Part shown: positions 34,080 to 52,684 of the stretch, in pieces | Layout of the letters: the number at the start of each line of letters is the position of its first letter | Position numbering within the stretch: the stretch's first letter is position 1 | NCBI GenBank assembly: GCA_951812925.1 | Contig: OX638368.1 | Coordinates: 2,852,001 to 2,916,000 of the forward strand | Origin: Calliopum simillimum | Lineage: Eukaryota > Arthropoda > Insecta > Diptera > Lauxaniidae | Direction: 5' to 3' | DNA: 64,000 nucleotides | Notes under the pieces: generated by a model | What the model was told of the DNA's origin: nothing | Database searches by the model: none | What the model saw: the letters and a program-made list of their open reading frames with translations, nothing else | Position numbers and translations under genes: made by a program

Positions 34080-36060
34080 ATCAGACAAAAATTACGACAA
34101 AAACTGAAAATGGGGGTGATTCTATAGGCTTTTGTGATCATTTTCCCATTGTTCAGAAAATCCGATCAGATGCCCCCTTCGAGAAAGCCCCTTTTCTAGT
34201 TTTCCATATGAAACAAAAAAAAAAAAAACCAAAATACATATAACATTACTTTTGCCCATAAATGGCCTTGCGCCACCAGGGTGAAAAGCACATTTTTTGG
34301 CGTAGAATAAAAATAATTGATCTCACCCTCTCCGATTTCGCTGAAATTTGTTGCATGGTTTCATTTTAAGACAAAACCGATAACAATCGCAAAACAAAAA
34401 TTCTGGGATGTTTTTTTTTTTTTTTTTTTGAATTTTGGAGGGGTGCAAAATGTAAAAAAAATCGGTAAATTGTGAAAAGAACTCTTTCCATTACTTGGAC
34501 ATTTATTAATCGATTTTCATGTTTGGAAGATTTTTGGAAAGATATTAAGTCAAGCTATAAGAGTGTTGTTTCGTGTTTTGGGAAAAAGCGTTAAATTTAG
34601 TACTATTTTAACACTTATAAAACAAAATACTCACAATCACCTACTTTTTTGACTTTCCAAAATATGTTTTGTGGAAAAGTAAGAAACCTTTGATATGTAC
34701 CTAAAACTAAGATGGTATGTTTTACGATTTCAAAGTGATGATTTTTGAATTTTTGACGTGTTTTACTTTAAATTTTTCGGCTTAGAGGTTAAACTCGTTA
34801 AGTTAAATTTTTGTTTTGGAAATTGAGCTAAACATGCTACACTATGTATTTTTCTTTTAATTATATTGTGTTTTCCGTTTCTCTACCATTTTGCTCAGAA
34901 GAAAAATTCATTAAATTTCAGATTATTCATACACTTTTTCTACTAAACTGATGTTTTCTCTCAAATAAAATGTACCAGTTAATTAGTTTTATCTTTAAAG
35001 CAACGATATATCTTACTATAAAAGGAAAAAGGGACATACTTCCGTTGCGATAATACGAATTTTTCGATTTTACAAATACCCCCGACATTATATAATTCGT
35101 ATTATTGGACGTCGACTGTAATCACATTCGATGTCTTTATCGATGCTGAATTCAAATCCAATCTCAGAATTGCTCTATCGTGTATAGTTTTCGAGATATT
35201 CTAACCTAAAAACCAAAAACAATCATTTTTTGCCATTTTTTGAAGATATCCTCCCTGTTCCCAATTCCACTTTCACGTGAAAGTGGGTATAAAGTGGAAT
35301 GCAAAACTTTTTGAAAAGTCGGCATTATGCTACGACTTTTCAATTAATTTTGCTTTTTTAAAGCTGTTTTATTGATCAAATGGAAAAAAAAATACACACG
35401 TATAAGCTCCAGAGTTTTTCCCTTTTTTATCGAGTAATTCTAATTTTTATTACAAATGTAATATTGTAAATATTGATAAAATAAAAAACTCTAACTAAAA
35501 AAACATTTTTTCCGATGACAAGTAAAAAGTCGGCGTTTTGGCATTTTCAAAGTCAGTGTTTGTGTGAATTATTTGACATTTCATTATATCATGGTGTTAG
35601 TATGAATAGTTCGAAAACAATATGCCACCTGATTTTATTTCTTAAATTGTAATAGAACATCCAATTAACCCAATAAAATGCACAAAGTATAAAAAAAAAA
35701 CTTTCTGAAAATCCCTCAAATCAGAGGAAACCCCATAATTGGGCATCTCGCCTAATACATTATTTTGACAGCCAAAATTGCGAGCAGTTATAATTTCAAG
35801 TACATTGCAGCAGCCGTTGTTAACGTGAAACTCAATTAAAGTTAATAAATTTAATAAAAAGCATTTTGATTCATAAATCTTGTTTACTTTTGTGTATTTT
35901 TCAACTGACAGCTAAAAAGTTTGCGTTTCTACTGTGAAAAGTTAAACGTCTTGAACAGTCGTTGAATAGGCTTCACATCCACATCGAAAATAAAAAGTAA
36001 TCAACAAGTCTTCGAAATTAAAAATAATTGAAATTACACGGATTACGGCACAGGCCGGTA
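34080..36060. other. Intergenic AT-rich DNA with repeat fragments
   Basis: At 35125-35225, CACATTCGATGTC, AGAATTGCTCT and TTTTCGAGATATTC match a block of the CACGGTG foldbacks. A 20-base palindrome CCACTTTCACGTGAAAGTGG lies near 35267. At 36063-36110, TTTAACATATCATTTATTCG matches 63706. No gene seen. Confidence 0.5.
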
Positions 36061-36398
36061 TATAACTATTTAACATATCATTTATTCGTTAAATCTGGTA
36101 AGGTATTTAGTTCAATTTACTGAGCTGTAATGCCCTTATAAATTACAATAATTATTATTTTATATAAAACAATCAAAAATATAAACATTAAAACGAGAGC
36201 GAGACAAAAAGTTATAAGTTTTGTATAAAAACAGCTCACAAATAACAGCAAGGTAGCAGCCAGCTGGATCCGAAAGTATTGGTTACATAAAAATAAGGTG
36301 GTTCAAATAGTACCGTAATAAAGCATTATTGGAATATGCAATTTGAGAGACACATACTCGCAAGAGTTTCCATAAAATTGCTCTTCCAAACTCTTTGC

Positions 36399-36815
36399 TC
36401 AGGAACTAGAGCAGAGAATGGTGCTCGCGAACCACCCCAGCGCTAGAAGGACGCTGTAGATTGCAACCACTTTTTCGACGAAAAGCATAAGCATTGTTCT
36501 GCGGTTTTCTAAAGTGGGCAGGTCAATCAGTTTGAGTCGATGAGCGTAAGGCGGTAAGTTGATGCTAGGATTCCAACGTAGGTTTCGTGAGGCTAAGATA
36601 AGAAACTGTTTTTGTACCGACTCAATTGATTTTATATGGCATTCATATTGAGGACTCCAAACAACGGAGCCATACTCCAAAATGACCGTTTTCATCAAAA
36701 GGCCTCCTAAATGAAAAGTAATTGAAATCAAACGGTATTCGGAACAGGACTGATTTACTAAAAACCGTACCGAACTTTTTCCGCTCAAATTACCGCACAA
36801 AGACAACAATATCAT
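36399..36815 (-). pseudogene. Jockey-like reverse transcriptase C-terminal fragment
   Basis: Minus-strand open frame with TVILEYGSVVWSPQYECHIK, SIESVQKQFLILASRNLRWN and LPTLENRRTMLMLFVEKV, the conserved block downstream of the RT catalytic core in Jockey-clade elements. Truncated at both ends. It is not the same element piece as 4375-4596 (different RT region). Confidence 0.82.
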
Positions 36816-36953
36816 TTAAGTTAATATTGACTATGCTAGTCAATGCGTTTAATAGAACTAAAAATATGAAAAATAGTTAAGCAATGCAATAGATCGTATG
36901 ATATTAAAAAAGAGAGAATTAGAAACAGTAAATCAAATACAAATTTTGGTGTA

Positions 36954-39056
36954 TGGGTGATTCTCAGATAACTGTACTTTTTGTGTCCTCTGGCGATTTC
37001 ACCTATACAGCAGGCTTTTTTTTCACAAAAAATGACGCTATAAGTTAGAAACTATGTTTTTCTAATAGAGCGGATCAATTTTACCACCAACTAATTATTG
37101 GTCTACTGTGAAAGTTTGGAAATACACCCCAAATGTCACAAACGTGGGATGTCCTACCCCCACTTTTTTCACACAAAACGATGAAAAACGACCTAAAAAC
37201 GGAAATAGAACAGAAAACAAGTTACTACACATATTAAGAAAATACTTAAGGCTACAATATTCTGAGCTCATCTGCAGTTTTAAATAAATTTTAGAGGGCA
37301 CAATTTCGAATTGAAAACTGTCCCCTAGTTTTGGAAAAAAAAAATTTCTTGAAAGTATTATGCTACTACTGCATGGTACTACTGTCTCAGTCAATAGATT
37401 GCAATACATATGCATTAATTCTGATCACTATCCATCACCCAAGGGTCATCGTGTCCAGACGCGTTCAAAAAGAAATCCGGTTGCGTTTTATAGGGCAGTT
37501 TATAAACAAAAACAGTTTTTTTTTAAATTATGGTCACAAACGTGGCACTCGGTACTCCCAGGTAGTACATTCTATTTTATGCATGAAACAATTTTTTTGT
37601 AGAATTTGCAGACATGACCCCAAATTCTTTCGGAAAAATCTTGAACTCAAAAGCGTGCTTTACAATGAGCGATAAACTACAAAAATGTCACAAACGTGGC
37701 GCATCAAAAATGTCACAAACGTGGCACTTTTTATCAGTCTGCAAAAAACATTTTTCGATGTAAATTTTGAGTATACAGATGTTGAGTTGAAGGCTATTAA
37801 TTATGTTTTTAATACAAAAATTTTTCTACACCATCAGAATCCTGAGTTATCCTTGCTCAAAAGTGAAAAAATCACTGTTTTGACATCTACTTAAAGCTAT
37901 ACAACAAAAACAACAACAAGTAAAATTAATTTTTGTCAATGGATTCAGACAGCTAAATTTATTTTCAACAAGACATAATTTACCGTTTTTCAATTGGATT
38001 CCCAGCTTCCGAGTTATAAGCGTTTAAAGTAAGGATTCTTTCGATAACATACAAAGGATTTTTCGAGACCGAAAAGTTACAAAAAATCAAGTTTTATTAT
38101 TTTTATCAATAACATATTAAATTACAAAAATTTCGAGACCTTGCAGACCATAATCGCATGAAAAATGACAGTTCTATGCTAGATTTAGTGAATGACCCTA
38201 CTAAACTATTGCTTTGTAAATTAACAGAATCAAAATTTCATCTGTTCATTCACTAAATCTACAATAGAGCCTTATTTTTTCATCCGATTTTAGTCTGCAA
38301 GGGCTTAAAATTTTCGTGATAAAATATATTTTTGATAAAAATAATAAAACTTACCATTTTTGTTTATTTTTCGGTCCAGAAAATCCTTTTTGTGCTATTG
38401 AGAGGTATCCTTTTTTTAAAGGCTTATAACTCGGAAACTGGGGATCCAATTGAAAAACGGTAAACTATGTCTTGTTGATAATAAATTCGGCTGTCAGAAT
38501 CCATTGACAAAAATTAATTTAACTTGTTGTTGTTTTTGTTAAGTAGATATCAAAACTGTAATTTTTTCACTTTTGAGCAAGGATATCTAAGGATGTTGAT
38601 GTAATAGAAAAGAATCAAGATCAGATTCGTAATTAGGAGATTCTAATCCACCATAAACGGCTATAAAAACAGAGGACAGGAAACCTTAGTTGATCTTTAG
38701 GGCGGTAGGGTATAAAAAAAATGGACCACTGGAGACATGACACCGTCGCAAAATTAGTCTTGAAGTGTAAATTTGACATTATATGCAATATACCTCTCAT
38801 CAAAACGCTTCAAAACCATCATTTTCCATACAGTGGCTAAAATGTCACAAACGTGGCAATGTAGTCACAAACGTGGCAGCAAAATTTCTTAATTTCGACC
38901 TCAAAGCCGTAAATTCACACTTGTAGTTGATCTACTTAAAAGGTGAGTTTTAAGAGTGTGTTTACATAAGATAGCATGAAGAAACTTGCAAAAATCCAAA
39001 AAAATTATCTGCCAATTTTACAACTCGAAAAAGCACAGTTATCTAAGAATCACCCA
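36954..39056. mobile_element. 2.1 kb TA-flanked element with iterated GTCACAAACGTGG
   Basis: Starts TGGGTGATTCTCAGATAACT and ends inversely (AGTTATCTAAGAATCACCCA), with TA outside both. GTCACAAACGTGG occurs six times, all in one orientation: about 37135, 37533, 37687, 37712, 38844, 38864. A large palindrome occupies the centre. Apparent ORFs (up to 114 codons) have no recognised domain. TA target fits Tc1/mariner (inference). Confidence 0.78.
37845..38595. repeat. Central palindrome of the 36954 element
   Basis: CCTTGCTCAAAAGTGAAAAAA (about 37853) through to about 38185 is inverted at about 38240-38590 (TTTTTTCACTTTTGAGCAAG). CATTCACTAAATCTA flanks the short loop near 38195-38245. Arms are imperfect. 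Confidence 0.78.
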
Positions 39057-39059
39057 TAT

Positions 39060-42000
39060 GCAAGAATTTTTACATAGCAAAAATATTACAGCAAATAAAT
39101 GAAAATTAAAGCAAAAAATAGTAACTGTAGAAGTTTAAAGAGAAAGAATTGAAAAATTAGCAAAATATAAAAAACTTGAAAAACTTAACCCGTTGAAGAC
39201 TGGTGGCTTAACACTGATTTTTGTAACCTTTGACCGCTAATATCTTGAATTTATATATTATCTTATATTTTCTACCAAGCCTTTGGAATGTTAAAATAAA
39301 GGTCTGTGCAAAAATTCAGTTTTCTAACTTTAGCAGGGAAGTTTAGTCCTTTGTTTGCAAGAACCACACGTAAGAACGGTTTTTTATGGTTCTTAAAGAA
39401 AAATCAACGATCATCAGCGTAATGGACGTCTGTTGTCTCAAATTATTTTGCGTTAGGGATAACTCTAATGCAATACAACAATGACAGGCGCAATGTTATG
39501 ACATATGGTAGGATTTTTTTTTTTGCAATTTCAAAATTCGATTAAAAAAAAAAAAAATCAGCGCGATATCAGGTAACCACGTACTTTTTCTTAATCACAA
39601 GGATGGGATAACCATGTAAGTATCAAAAGCGATGTTATCATACCGAAATCGCCCTAACTAAAATGATTCTGCGGAATATTTTCAAACGAAATTTGTTCAC
39701 CGGCATTATCTTTACGCGAAAAGCATGCATGGCAGTGTGTGTGAAAATTCTTGAGAATACCCAACAGAAAATTTCGATGCGCATCCCCAAGATGCAATAG
39801 CGATGCGCGTCCTTCTCGCATCTAAAGAGCTGATTTGTATGCATACAAATTGCAATTTGCAATTTTTCAATTATAATTAATTTAGTAAAATAAAAATAAT
39901 TATATTGTAATTACATCAAAAAAAAGAATAGTCTGATAAGTCTTTGTGGCGAAAGACGTAAAATTTCAATTAAAAATTAATTTTTTAAATATTTTTATTG
40001 TCATCCAAAAAGCACCCAAAGAGCATTTCTGAATGCGAAAGCGATGCGCATTCAAAGAGCATTTCTGGTAGCGAGAGCGAAGCGCTTCCTTCCAATAACA
40101 AGCGCTATATTTATTCACGATAACACCCATAGTGCGAATTTTATCGCTAACGCTTACAATTTTGTTAAATTTCTTACATTCCGCTAGAATTGTGGAACAT
40201 GCCTCATAAGCAGTAATTATTCCAGAAAAAAAAAACACTATTTTTTAACGTTTTTATACTTTTTTTGTTGTTTATTGACTCTTTTTTTATGTATAAAACA
40301 ATATTTTATAATTTTTTTATTTTTTTTTTGTAAATAAAACAATGTTTTTTACAGTTTGTTTTTTTGATTAATTTTTTTTTTTTTTTTTTTCAACATTCCT
40401 TAGTGCGATCATCGCACTTTTTAAATAGTTTGTTTATAATTTTGACTGATTTTGCTTAGCATTCGCATTACATTCTTGCCTTTAAAATGTGTATGTGAGT
40501 TTGTTAAATTATAAACTTAATGGATAACCTTTAATAGAAAAATTTAAATTTAAAAATGACTGTTTTATAAAAAAAATGTATTCCAACGTAAGCGTTGAAG
40601 AATGCTTTAGATTATGTATATCAAAAAATACGGTAGATAGGTTAATTTCTAGAAAACAAGAATAATTTCTAAATAAGTATAAATGGAAAAAGTAGCCTTG
40701 TAGGTATATGTGTTTCTAAATGGTAGGGGTTTTGTTAAGTTTTTTTTATTTTATTAAAGAATTATGAGACATGTGAAATGGATATTTGATTAGAAGCAAG
40801 GGGATTTTGTTTAATAAGTGAAGAAAAAAATTAAAAACGTGTGTATTGTTACATAACTTAAGTAAAACATTACCACAAATGTTCAAAATAAAAAAGCAAC
40901 TTAATTCACAACAGAAATAAAACAAATGTCGTTCTTAGACAAAAAGAAAATAAATAAAAAATTCAATAAATCATAAATCATATTGTAATGATTTTATTTA
41001 AGCTGCTCATGTTTTAGCGTTTATTGCGCTAATTATAAACTTATAGGAGAGAAACTTTGATGGCACGAGTTTAAGAGTTCATTAAAATATTTATGTTGTT
41101 TATCTTAAGCTTTTTTTGTTTTTTTGTTTTTTATTTTTATAAATATATTCGTTATCACACAGTTTGGGCGCAATAAACAACACTCCATGAGTAGCTTGCA
41201 CGTAAATTTATTTTTTTAATTTCTTTGAGTTATATTTTTTTCAAAATTGCATCCGTAAGTTTCTTTGAAAAATGATGTTGCACTTTTTCACCAATGTAAC
41301 GAGTTTTCTCTACTTTTTTTAAAGTTATGTAATACAAATTGTTTTTCGCTTTTTTAAACAAATGGAATTTTAAGGAATTTGCTGATATTCAAGTTATTTT
41401 TCAGCGCAAAATTTTCAAATCGATAATTAGTTATAGAAATGCCGCAGTATGTGGCCGTTTAATGACTTTCTTTTCGGCAAATGTCGAAAAAAAATTTCCC
41501 TGGTTTTTTTTTCAGCATTTTTATTGTGGAGCCAGTTAGCCCTTTACGATTGCGCCGAATCCGATAAAGCTAAATGCATTAAATTTGATACAATAATCTA
41601 CGCTGGCAGGAATTAAAAATGGGCGTGATCGGTTAATCTTAAGGTCTACTTCCTATAGAATGTTTTAAAAAGCCTATATGGGAGATAGGCGCAAATTACG
41701 CCCGTTTTGAATCACAATCAGACCACGACTCTAAATATTATCTTATGCATCTAGCATCCTTAGTCGTTATTTCTGAAAAAATCAGGGAACATTTTTTTCG
41801 ACACTTTGAGACGATTGACAACGGTCACCCTAATGCACATATACATCTATTATCTTGCTTTTAATATTTTTCCAGCGTTTATATGAAGTTTTTTAAGAAA
41901 ATAATAATAAATGTTTAGTGGAACATTTCGTCAGCTAAAATCCAAAAAGATGAAACATTTAAACATTTTTCAAAGGAATTGCAAAAAAGTCTTAAAACTC

Positions 42001-43371
42001 GAAATATTTTATATTTCAAAGCCAGTTTAGGCTAGTATTGCTTAATACCGATTTTATTTCAAATGTTGTTTCGTCATTTTGGATTTCAGATGACGATTTG
42101 CTATACAATAGCATTTTGGTATTGTACTATTCAAGCATAAAAATACATCGCTAATCTTTTGAGAAAAGAAAAATTTGTTGAACCAAACAAAAATAATTTT
42201 TTTGCTTTGCTCGACTTTTGGATACAACAATGCATACGCTAATTTTACACGCGTTAAATAATGCGTCTTATCAAGGAGACTGAGAAAAAATTCTCGAGAA
42301 TATTATTTATTCATGATAAGGCCCACTATATAAATACAAAAATTGAATTTTTACTTTTTATACAAAAATAGTGATACATCACTTTTAGATATTAGCTGTA
42401 TATTATGAAAGTGAGACAAGTCCAAAACAAGGGAACATTGATTATTTGAACGATATCATTTTTTCAACTAATGCTACCAATTCCACACCATCAAGTATCA
42501 AGTAAACTTCTCGTGGAAACGGAGATAAATTTTATTAATTTTCAACAAAATGTCAGCCGATTCATATTACTTTTGCCCTTGCCCCACCTTCAAAATAAAC
42601 GGCTCATACATATATTGAAACCAAAGAGATAAATATATTTGCTCCCATTTACCAGCGCTGCAGCAACGGAAGAACAATGAAATTAAATTATAATTAGTAA
42701 AGGCATATATTCAAAGTTGTTCTGAAGCTTACACCAATTTTAATGTCTGAAAAATACAATATTTCAGACTTAGGGCCTCTTTAACAATCTCGATTAGTTC
42801 CATTTCAAGCTTTATGATATTTATTTATTTATTTATTTAATAGCTTTACGATATATTTTTATATATTGCGACTTTAGAACTGGGTTCTATCTGCACTACA
42901 TTTTGTATGTAGTTGAAACCTTGGAGTCCTAACATCGCGATATATTCGCAATTTAGATTAAGCAAAGCTTAGATGAACACTGTTAAGCTATAATGTGTCA
43001 ATTTTTCTTATGAATGCAGTTCAAGACTAAATTCGTATTGGTTGAAAACAAGCAAATTCATTTGTAAATTTCTTAGCATTTGATCTACAAGTACGTAATT
43101 ATCTCAAAACAAGTTGTGAATGGGTTAATACGTTATTGCTTAGCAGTGATCAAGATAGAAATAGAGGCCTTAAAGACTACCATTTTTCGTTTTATCATAT
43201 AGATGATAATTAAAGAAAAAATATAATAATGCATTTCATTTAGCTTGACTTTTTTTATTTGAATACACGAAAAATAGTTTAAATGTTTTTATAAAATTTT
43301 TTTGTTTTTTTTACTGTAGGGATTTAAATCATTTTCAATTCAATATTTTTAAGCTTTCTTTTTTGAATCAC
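39060..43371. other. Intergenic DNA / distal Lk6 3' flank, no gene recognised
   Basis: Very AT-rich with T runs (for example 40371-40390). Near 40005-40095, AAAGAGCATTTCTG and AGCGATGCGCATTC words repeat. GTGCGATCATCGCAC (about 40403) is a short palindrome. No exon-like frame or bounded element was found. Confidence 0.45.
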
Positions 43372-43499
43372 TCACCCCTATTATGAATTCCGGGCGAAAA
43401 TCTTCCTTGCGAAGAAATTCAATTTCGCATGAAGAAAAAAAAAAGCAACAAAGTGAATGAACAATTTCGGGCGAAAATTCATGTCACAATAGGGTGTCA
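43372..43499. mobile_element. Small MITE with TCACCCCTATT ends
   Basis: Left CACCCCTATTATGAATTCCG and right CATGTCACAATAGGGTGTC are imperfect inverses, each followed inward by GGGCGAAAAT. About 128 bp, followed directly by a 28-base T run. Could be a solo palindromic MITE; no clear target duplication. Confidence 0.6.
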
Positions 43500-44315
43500 G
43501 TTTTTTTTTTTTTTTTTTTTTTTTTTTTGCAAACATCTTCAAAAGCATAATTCTTTTCTTTCAAGACAACAAAAGAAGTTTAAACGTTAAATATATCAAA
43601 AACTTATTTTTATAAAAAAAAAATTATTAATAATGATAATTCATTACAAAAATGTGTTGTTTTTTATAGATCGACTGTTGGCGTTTTGCTTTTCATTAAA
43701 TTTTTTAGCAACAGTCAAACAAATGTTTTGAATTTACTACATGAACTTTTTCGTAAGCGGCGCTGTGCTGTTAACAAACCAAATACAATTACTTAAGCAT
43801 GTAAAAGAAAGCGCAAGAAATATGGAAAACGTAGAGTGGACAATTTTAAGTTGGCTTTTTATATAACCATATAAACAAAATATAAATTTTGAAAATAAAA
43901 GATACTTTTCTAAAACTTCTAGAAAAAAGTTAATAATCTTTTCATCAGATTGCACTTTGTGTTTTTTTAATATATGAAGAATATGGCTTGAACAATTTCA
44001 AATGATTGAAATTGCAACTTTGAAATAAAACAATTTATTAAGCTTTATTTGAAACAATATTAACTACTAAATAAAGAATGCGTTTTGTTCTAAAAGCCTC
44101 GAAATATTGAAACTCACATTTTTATCACTGATTGAGAAGTTTCAAAATATATTTTAATAATTGAATGTTAAATCGCAATTTCATTTAATTAATGCCAAAC
44201 GTTAGAGTGATGACAATATTAGATAATATTACTTTGTCCACCCTTAGCTTATACATAGCTTTTGCTTTCTTTTTCAAAACTTCTTAAATATAATTTTTAT
44301 AAAAAATCAAGACTC

Positions 44316-49205
<4,890 letters not shown>

Positions 49206-49419
49206 CTAAAGAATGAAAAAAGGTCAAATATTTCTATGAAAACAAATTTACAAATTGCTGTAATATATTTTCTAACCCAATAAACAATTTAATAACCTTT
49301 ACATTAAACGCATGGAAAGAGTTAATTTCCAAATGTTTTCGTATTTAAAACGCCGTATGTAAAAACGCAATTATGATTGCATACAAGCGTCGACATTTCA
49401 ACATCTATAGTTTTCAAAT

Positions 49420-50040
49420 TATAACCAGAATGTGCCCCTGCCCCACTTTCCCCTATGTATGATTTATAGATTCGTGTATATCAGAAAGTGAAATACTACA
49501 ACTACTCAGGTAACTCCAATATTTGAAAATTTAAATTTACACAGATTTTCGACTTTTCTTGATGTGGTGGGCTTAGGAAAAGGATCACTAAGACAGAAAA
49601 ATTTCCTGGAACACGGAGGTCCCATCAGTAACTGTACGGGGACATATGTATATGGGCTAATCCTGCGTTGCGAACGTTACATTTATACGCATATTTTTAA
49701 ATCCTGAAGGGGCTTTGAATGTTAAATTCTTAATTTACCTTAATTTCAGCAGGCATTTCAAAATATTTCCTAGCCTGTATCAGTAACAATATAATCGTGC
49801 ATAAGGTGCTATTCGCACGTTACAAAAAACCGAAGTCGTTGTGGAGATCAATGTACATTTTCAAAATTTTTTGCGAATTTTCCAGTATAAACAAAAAAAG
49901 AAAAATCCTCCAAAGAAAGAAGAATACTTGAGCATATCGAAATTGCTTTTGAGGGAATCAAAGAGTCCTTCGTTCGTACGAAAATTTAACTTTTGTGTGT
50001 TGCGCACGTTACGTTGCGAACGTTACAATTTTTATTTTAT
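49420..50040 (+). repeat. Repeat with iterated TTGCGAACGTTAC
   Basis: CGAACGTTAC or CGCACGTTAC occurs at 49671, 49814, 50003 and 50017, all in one orientation. AGGGGCTTTGAA near 49710 and the inverse GCCCCTTTCC near 50070 hint at an enclosing inverted repeat. The 83-codon frame over it is not gene-like. Confidence 0.55.
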
Positions 50041-51030
50041 ATATATACATAGGCTATCGAAAATTGATGTAGCCCCTTTCCAACTAACTTAAACACATTA
50101 TATTCGCTTGATTTATTTGTGGAAAAGGTTGGATTATTGGATTATTGTTCTTGCACACCGGGACTACTATACTGCCAAATTTGAGCGTAATCGGAGACAC
50201 TTGGTACACTTGGCGTGTTTTGCTTCATACTATGACTATATGTAATTGGAACATTTGGTTATTAGCGTATCAAAAAGTTTTACTTTTTGCAGGATTTGAA
50301 GGTATAAAATTTTTAGCTTTATACACAAAAAACTAAAAAACCACAATACATATTTACTTTATATTAATGTTGTTTATTTCTGATAATAAAGTTAAATAGG
50401 CCAAATACCAACGTATTAGATAATGAAAAATAAACACATTTTATATTGGTGTGTGTTTTTTTTTTTTATTTAAAGCGATAATTTAGAATCTAACAACATA
50501 AGTATAAGAAATAGAAAAAAAAAAACAATTTGTTTTGCTATAACTTTTAGAATAATAAAAATAAATTGCTGACTTTTCCTGACGCTAAATGTTTAGCCGC
50601 GGCGCAATGTCTGACATGTGCATTTTATTTTTGAAGCAGAAAGCCGGAAAAAAATGTACCCGCACGTCAGACATAAATTTTAATTGTTTGTATGTTTTGC
50701 TTTTTATTCAATACTTGCATTAATTTTTTAACAAATACGCATTTTGGAGACATAATCAGCATCAACAACAATTGAGGAAGAAATCATTGTACGATAATAC
50801 ATTGTACAAAAAAAAAAAACATCGCAAATACGTACTTTCATTTTGTGAAAAATAAAGAAAACGTCTGGCTAAAAATAGTGTCTTTCTTTTCTATATGATA
50901 ACAAAAAATACTTAACAAAATGATATATTTAATTTAAATGCTACTTAGTTATGGACTTGAGCTTATTTCATTTATCTTAAGTAAAAGACGAAAGCTCTAT
51001 GGTAATAACTAGTTATTTAAACCGCTACTA

Positions 51031-52219
51031 CAGGGTTGGGCGCATGAACTGTTACCTAATCAAATGATCATAACTTTTTGTGTGAAATTATTTTTTATTG
51101 ATTCAAATGACAAAAATGTGTGGAAATAATCAAAAACCTAGAATCCGATATGGCTACCTTTTGCCTTGACTATGGCCTTCAAACGGTCAAAAAACAATTG
51201 GCATGCTGCACGAATGTGATCTTCCGGTATTTTGGCCCATTCCCGTAAAATGGCTTTCTTCAGCGCATCCATACTGGCATATTTTTTAGTCCTCACCTTG
51301 CTCTCTAAGGTGGCCCAGATGTATTTGCGTCTGGCGAATTTGAGAGCAATTGTGTAGACGAAATGAAGTGTGGAACGTGGTTTTTTAACCATTCTTGGTT
51401 TACACGAGCTTAATGAGATGGTGCTGAGTCTTGTTGGACAATACATTTTCCCGATAATATGTCGCATTGACTTTGACACCAGCGGTCACGCTGCCCATAC
51501 CATTACTTGAGATGGGAAATTGCTCGTAGGCTCAAATTCTCGTAGGAGCGTTCGGTCAAGTAAACACGATCATTTTGAGAGTTTATCAACTGCTCAATCG
51601 GGAAATTTTTCTCATCAGAGAACACAATGTTAGGAAATTGGGCACGTTCGTGCAAGCGTAACAACTCCTTTGCTCTTTCGAGTCTAACTTTTTTTTGCTT
51701 TGGTGTAAGATCGTGTGCCTATTGGAACTTGTAAGGCTTTACCTTGAGCTCATTTTGTAATATGCGTCTGATGCTTTGCTGGGATGTTTTCAGTTCTTTG
51801 GTCATTTGATTACCATTACGACGTGGATTTCGTTCAAGTCAAGCCTTCACTTTCCGCATCATTTCAGGCCATGTTGCACTTTTCTTTGGTCCACCACCAT
51901 AGCGTTTGGCAAACGCTACCAGTACCATTATAACGAGTAATGGGAAGATACACAAACATTTTATTCACTTTGAGATGTTTGAGCTGACGAACAATAGCTG
52001 GTTGTGATTTTCCAGCCAAATATAATGCAATCACACTATTACGTTTGAAATCCATTTCGGAAAACTTTTGTTTTATAAAACTTACTTAGACGCAAATGCT
52101 TTTAGCGGCTTGTAAACAATATAATGAGCTGTCACTGGTATGAATTTGACACAGCTTTCTTTATCGGTTTGCCAGATATATCGGTCTGAAGTTGGTGACA
52201 GTTCATGCGCCTAACCCTG
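51031..52219 (-). mobile_element. Decayed Tc1/mariner element with intact ends and TA duplication
   Basis: Inverted terminal repeats CAGGGTTGGGCGCATGAACT.. and ..AGTTCATGCGCCTAACCCTG match at 21 of 22 positions, flanked by TA (51029-51030, 52220-52221). Length 1189 bp, normal for a full mariner. The transposase is on the minus strand and is interrupted (see next entry). Confidence 0.93.
51138..52055 (-). pseudogene. Tc1/mariner transposase pseudogene
   Basis: Starts MDFKRNSVIALYLAGKSQPA, IVRQLKHLKVN (N-terminal helix-turn-helix), shifts frame after about residue 60, gives PNIVFSDEKNFPIEQ (second catalytic Asp block) near 51590-51635, then IWATLESKVRTKKYASMDAL and HIRAACQLFFDRLKAIVK at the end. 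The stretch that should hold the third catalytic acid (QDSAPSH-like) is out of frame. Multiple breaks mean it is inactive. Confidence 0.9.
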
Positions 52220-52684
52220 TATAACAGCCTTTTTTGAACATTTCAGGTTTTATGATTCAACGTTTCTTGATGTAATATCATTATGCAGCGTGGCAACTTC
52301 TGAACACAGCCAATAACACGAGACATAATAAAATTTAGCAGACAATTTTCTTCCACTAGTTGTATTTAACTTTACCAGTAAACACAATAAATTTTATTTT
52401 CAGTTTCACTTGCTAGACCATGAGGCTTAGAATTGCTTGTATACATATACATTAGACTGATTAAAAAACTTGACGATTACCCCTAAAAGTCTGAGAGATG
52501 GTGCCAAAAAAAAATGAGCTGAACATTTTTTGAAAATCATTTAGAGGTCGCTCATGACGCTTCATGGTTTAGTTTGATCATGATCCCAAAAATGCTTAAA
52601 ACGAGTCATTCTGCATATATCTAAGATTGTTCGTTCTTATTCAAAGTATTCAAACAAATATTATTTCAAACTTATATAGCTGGG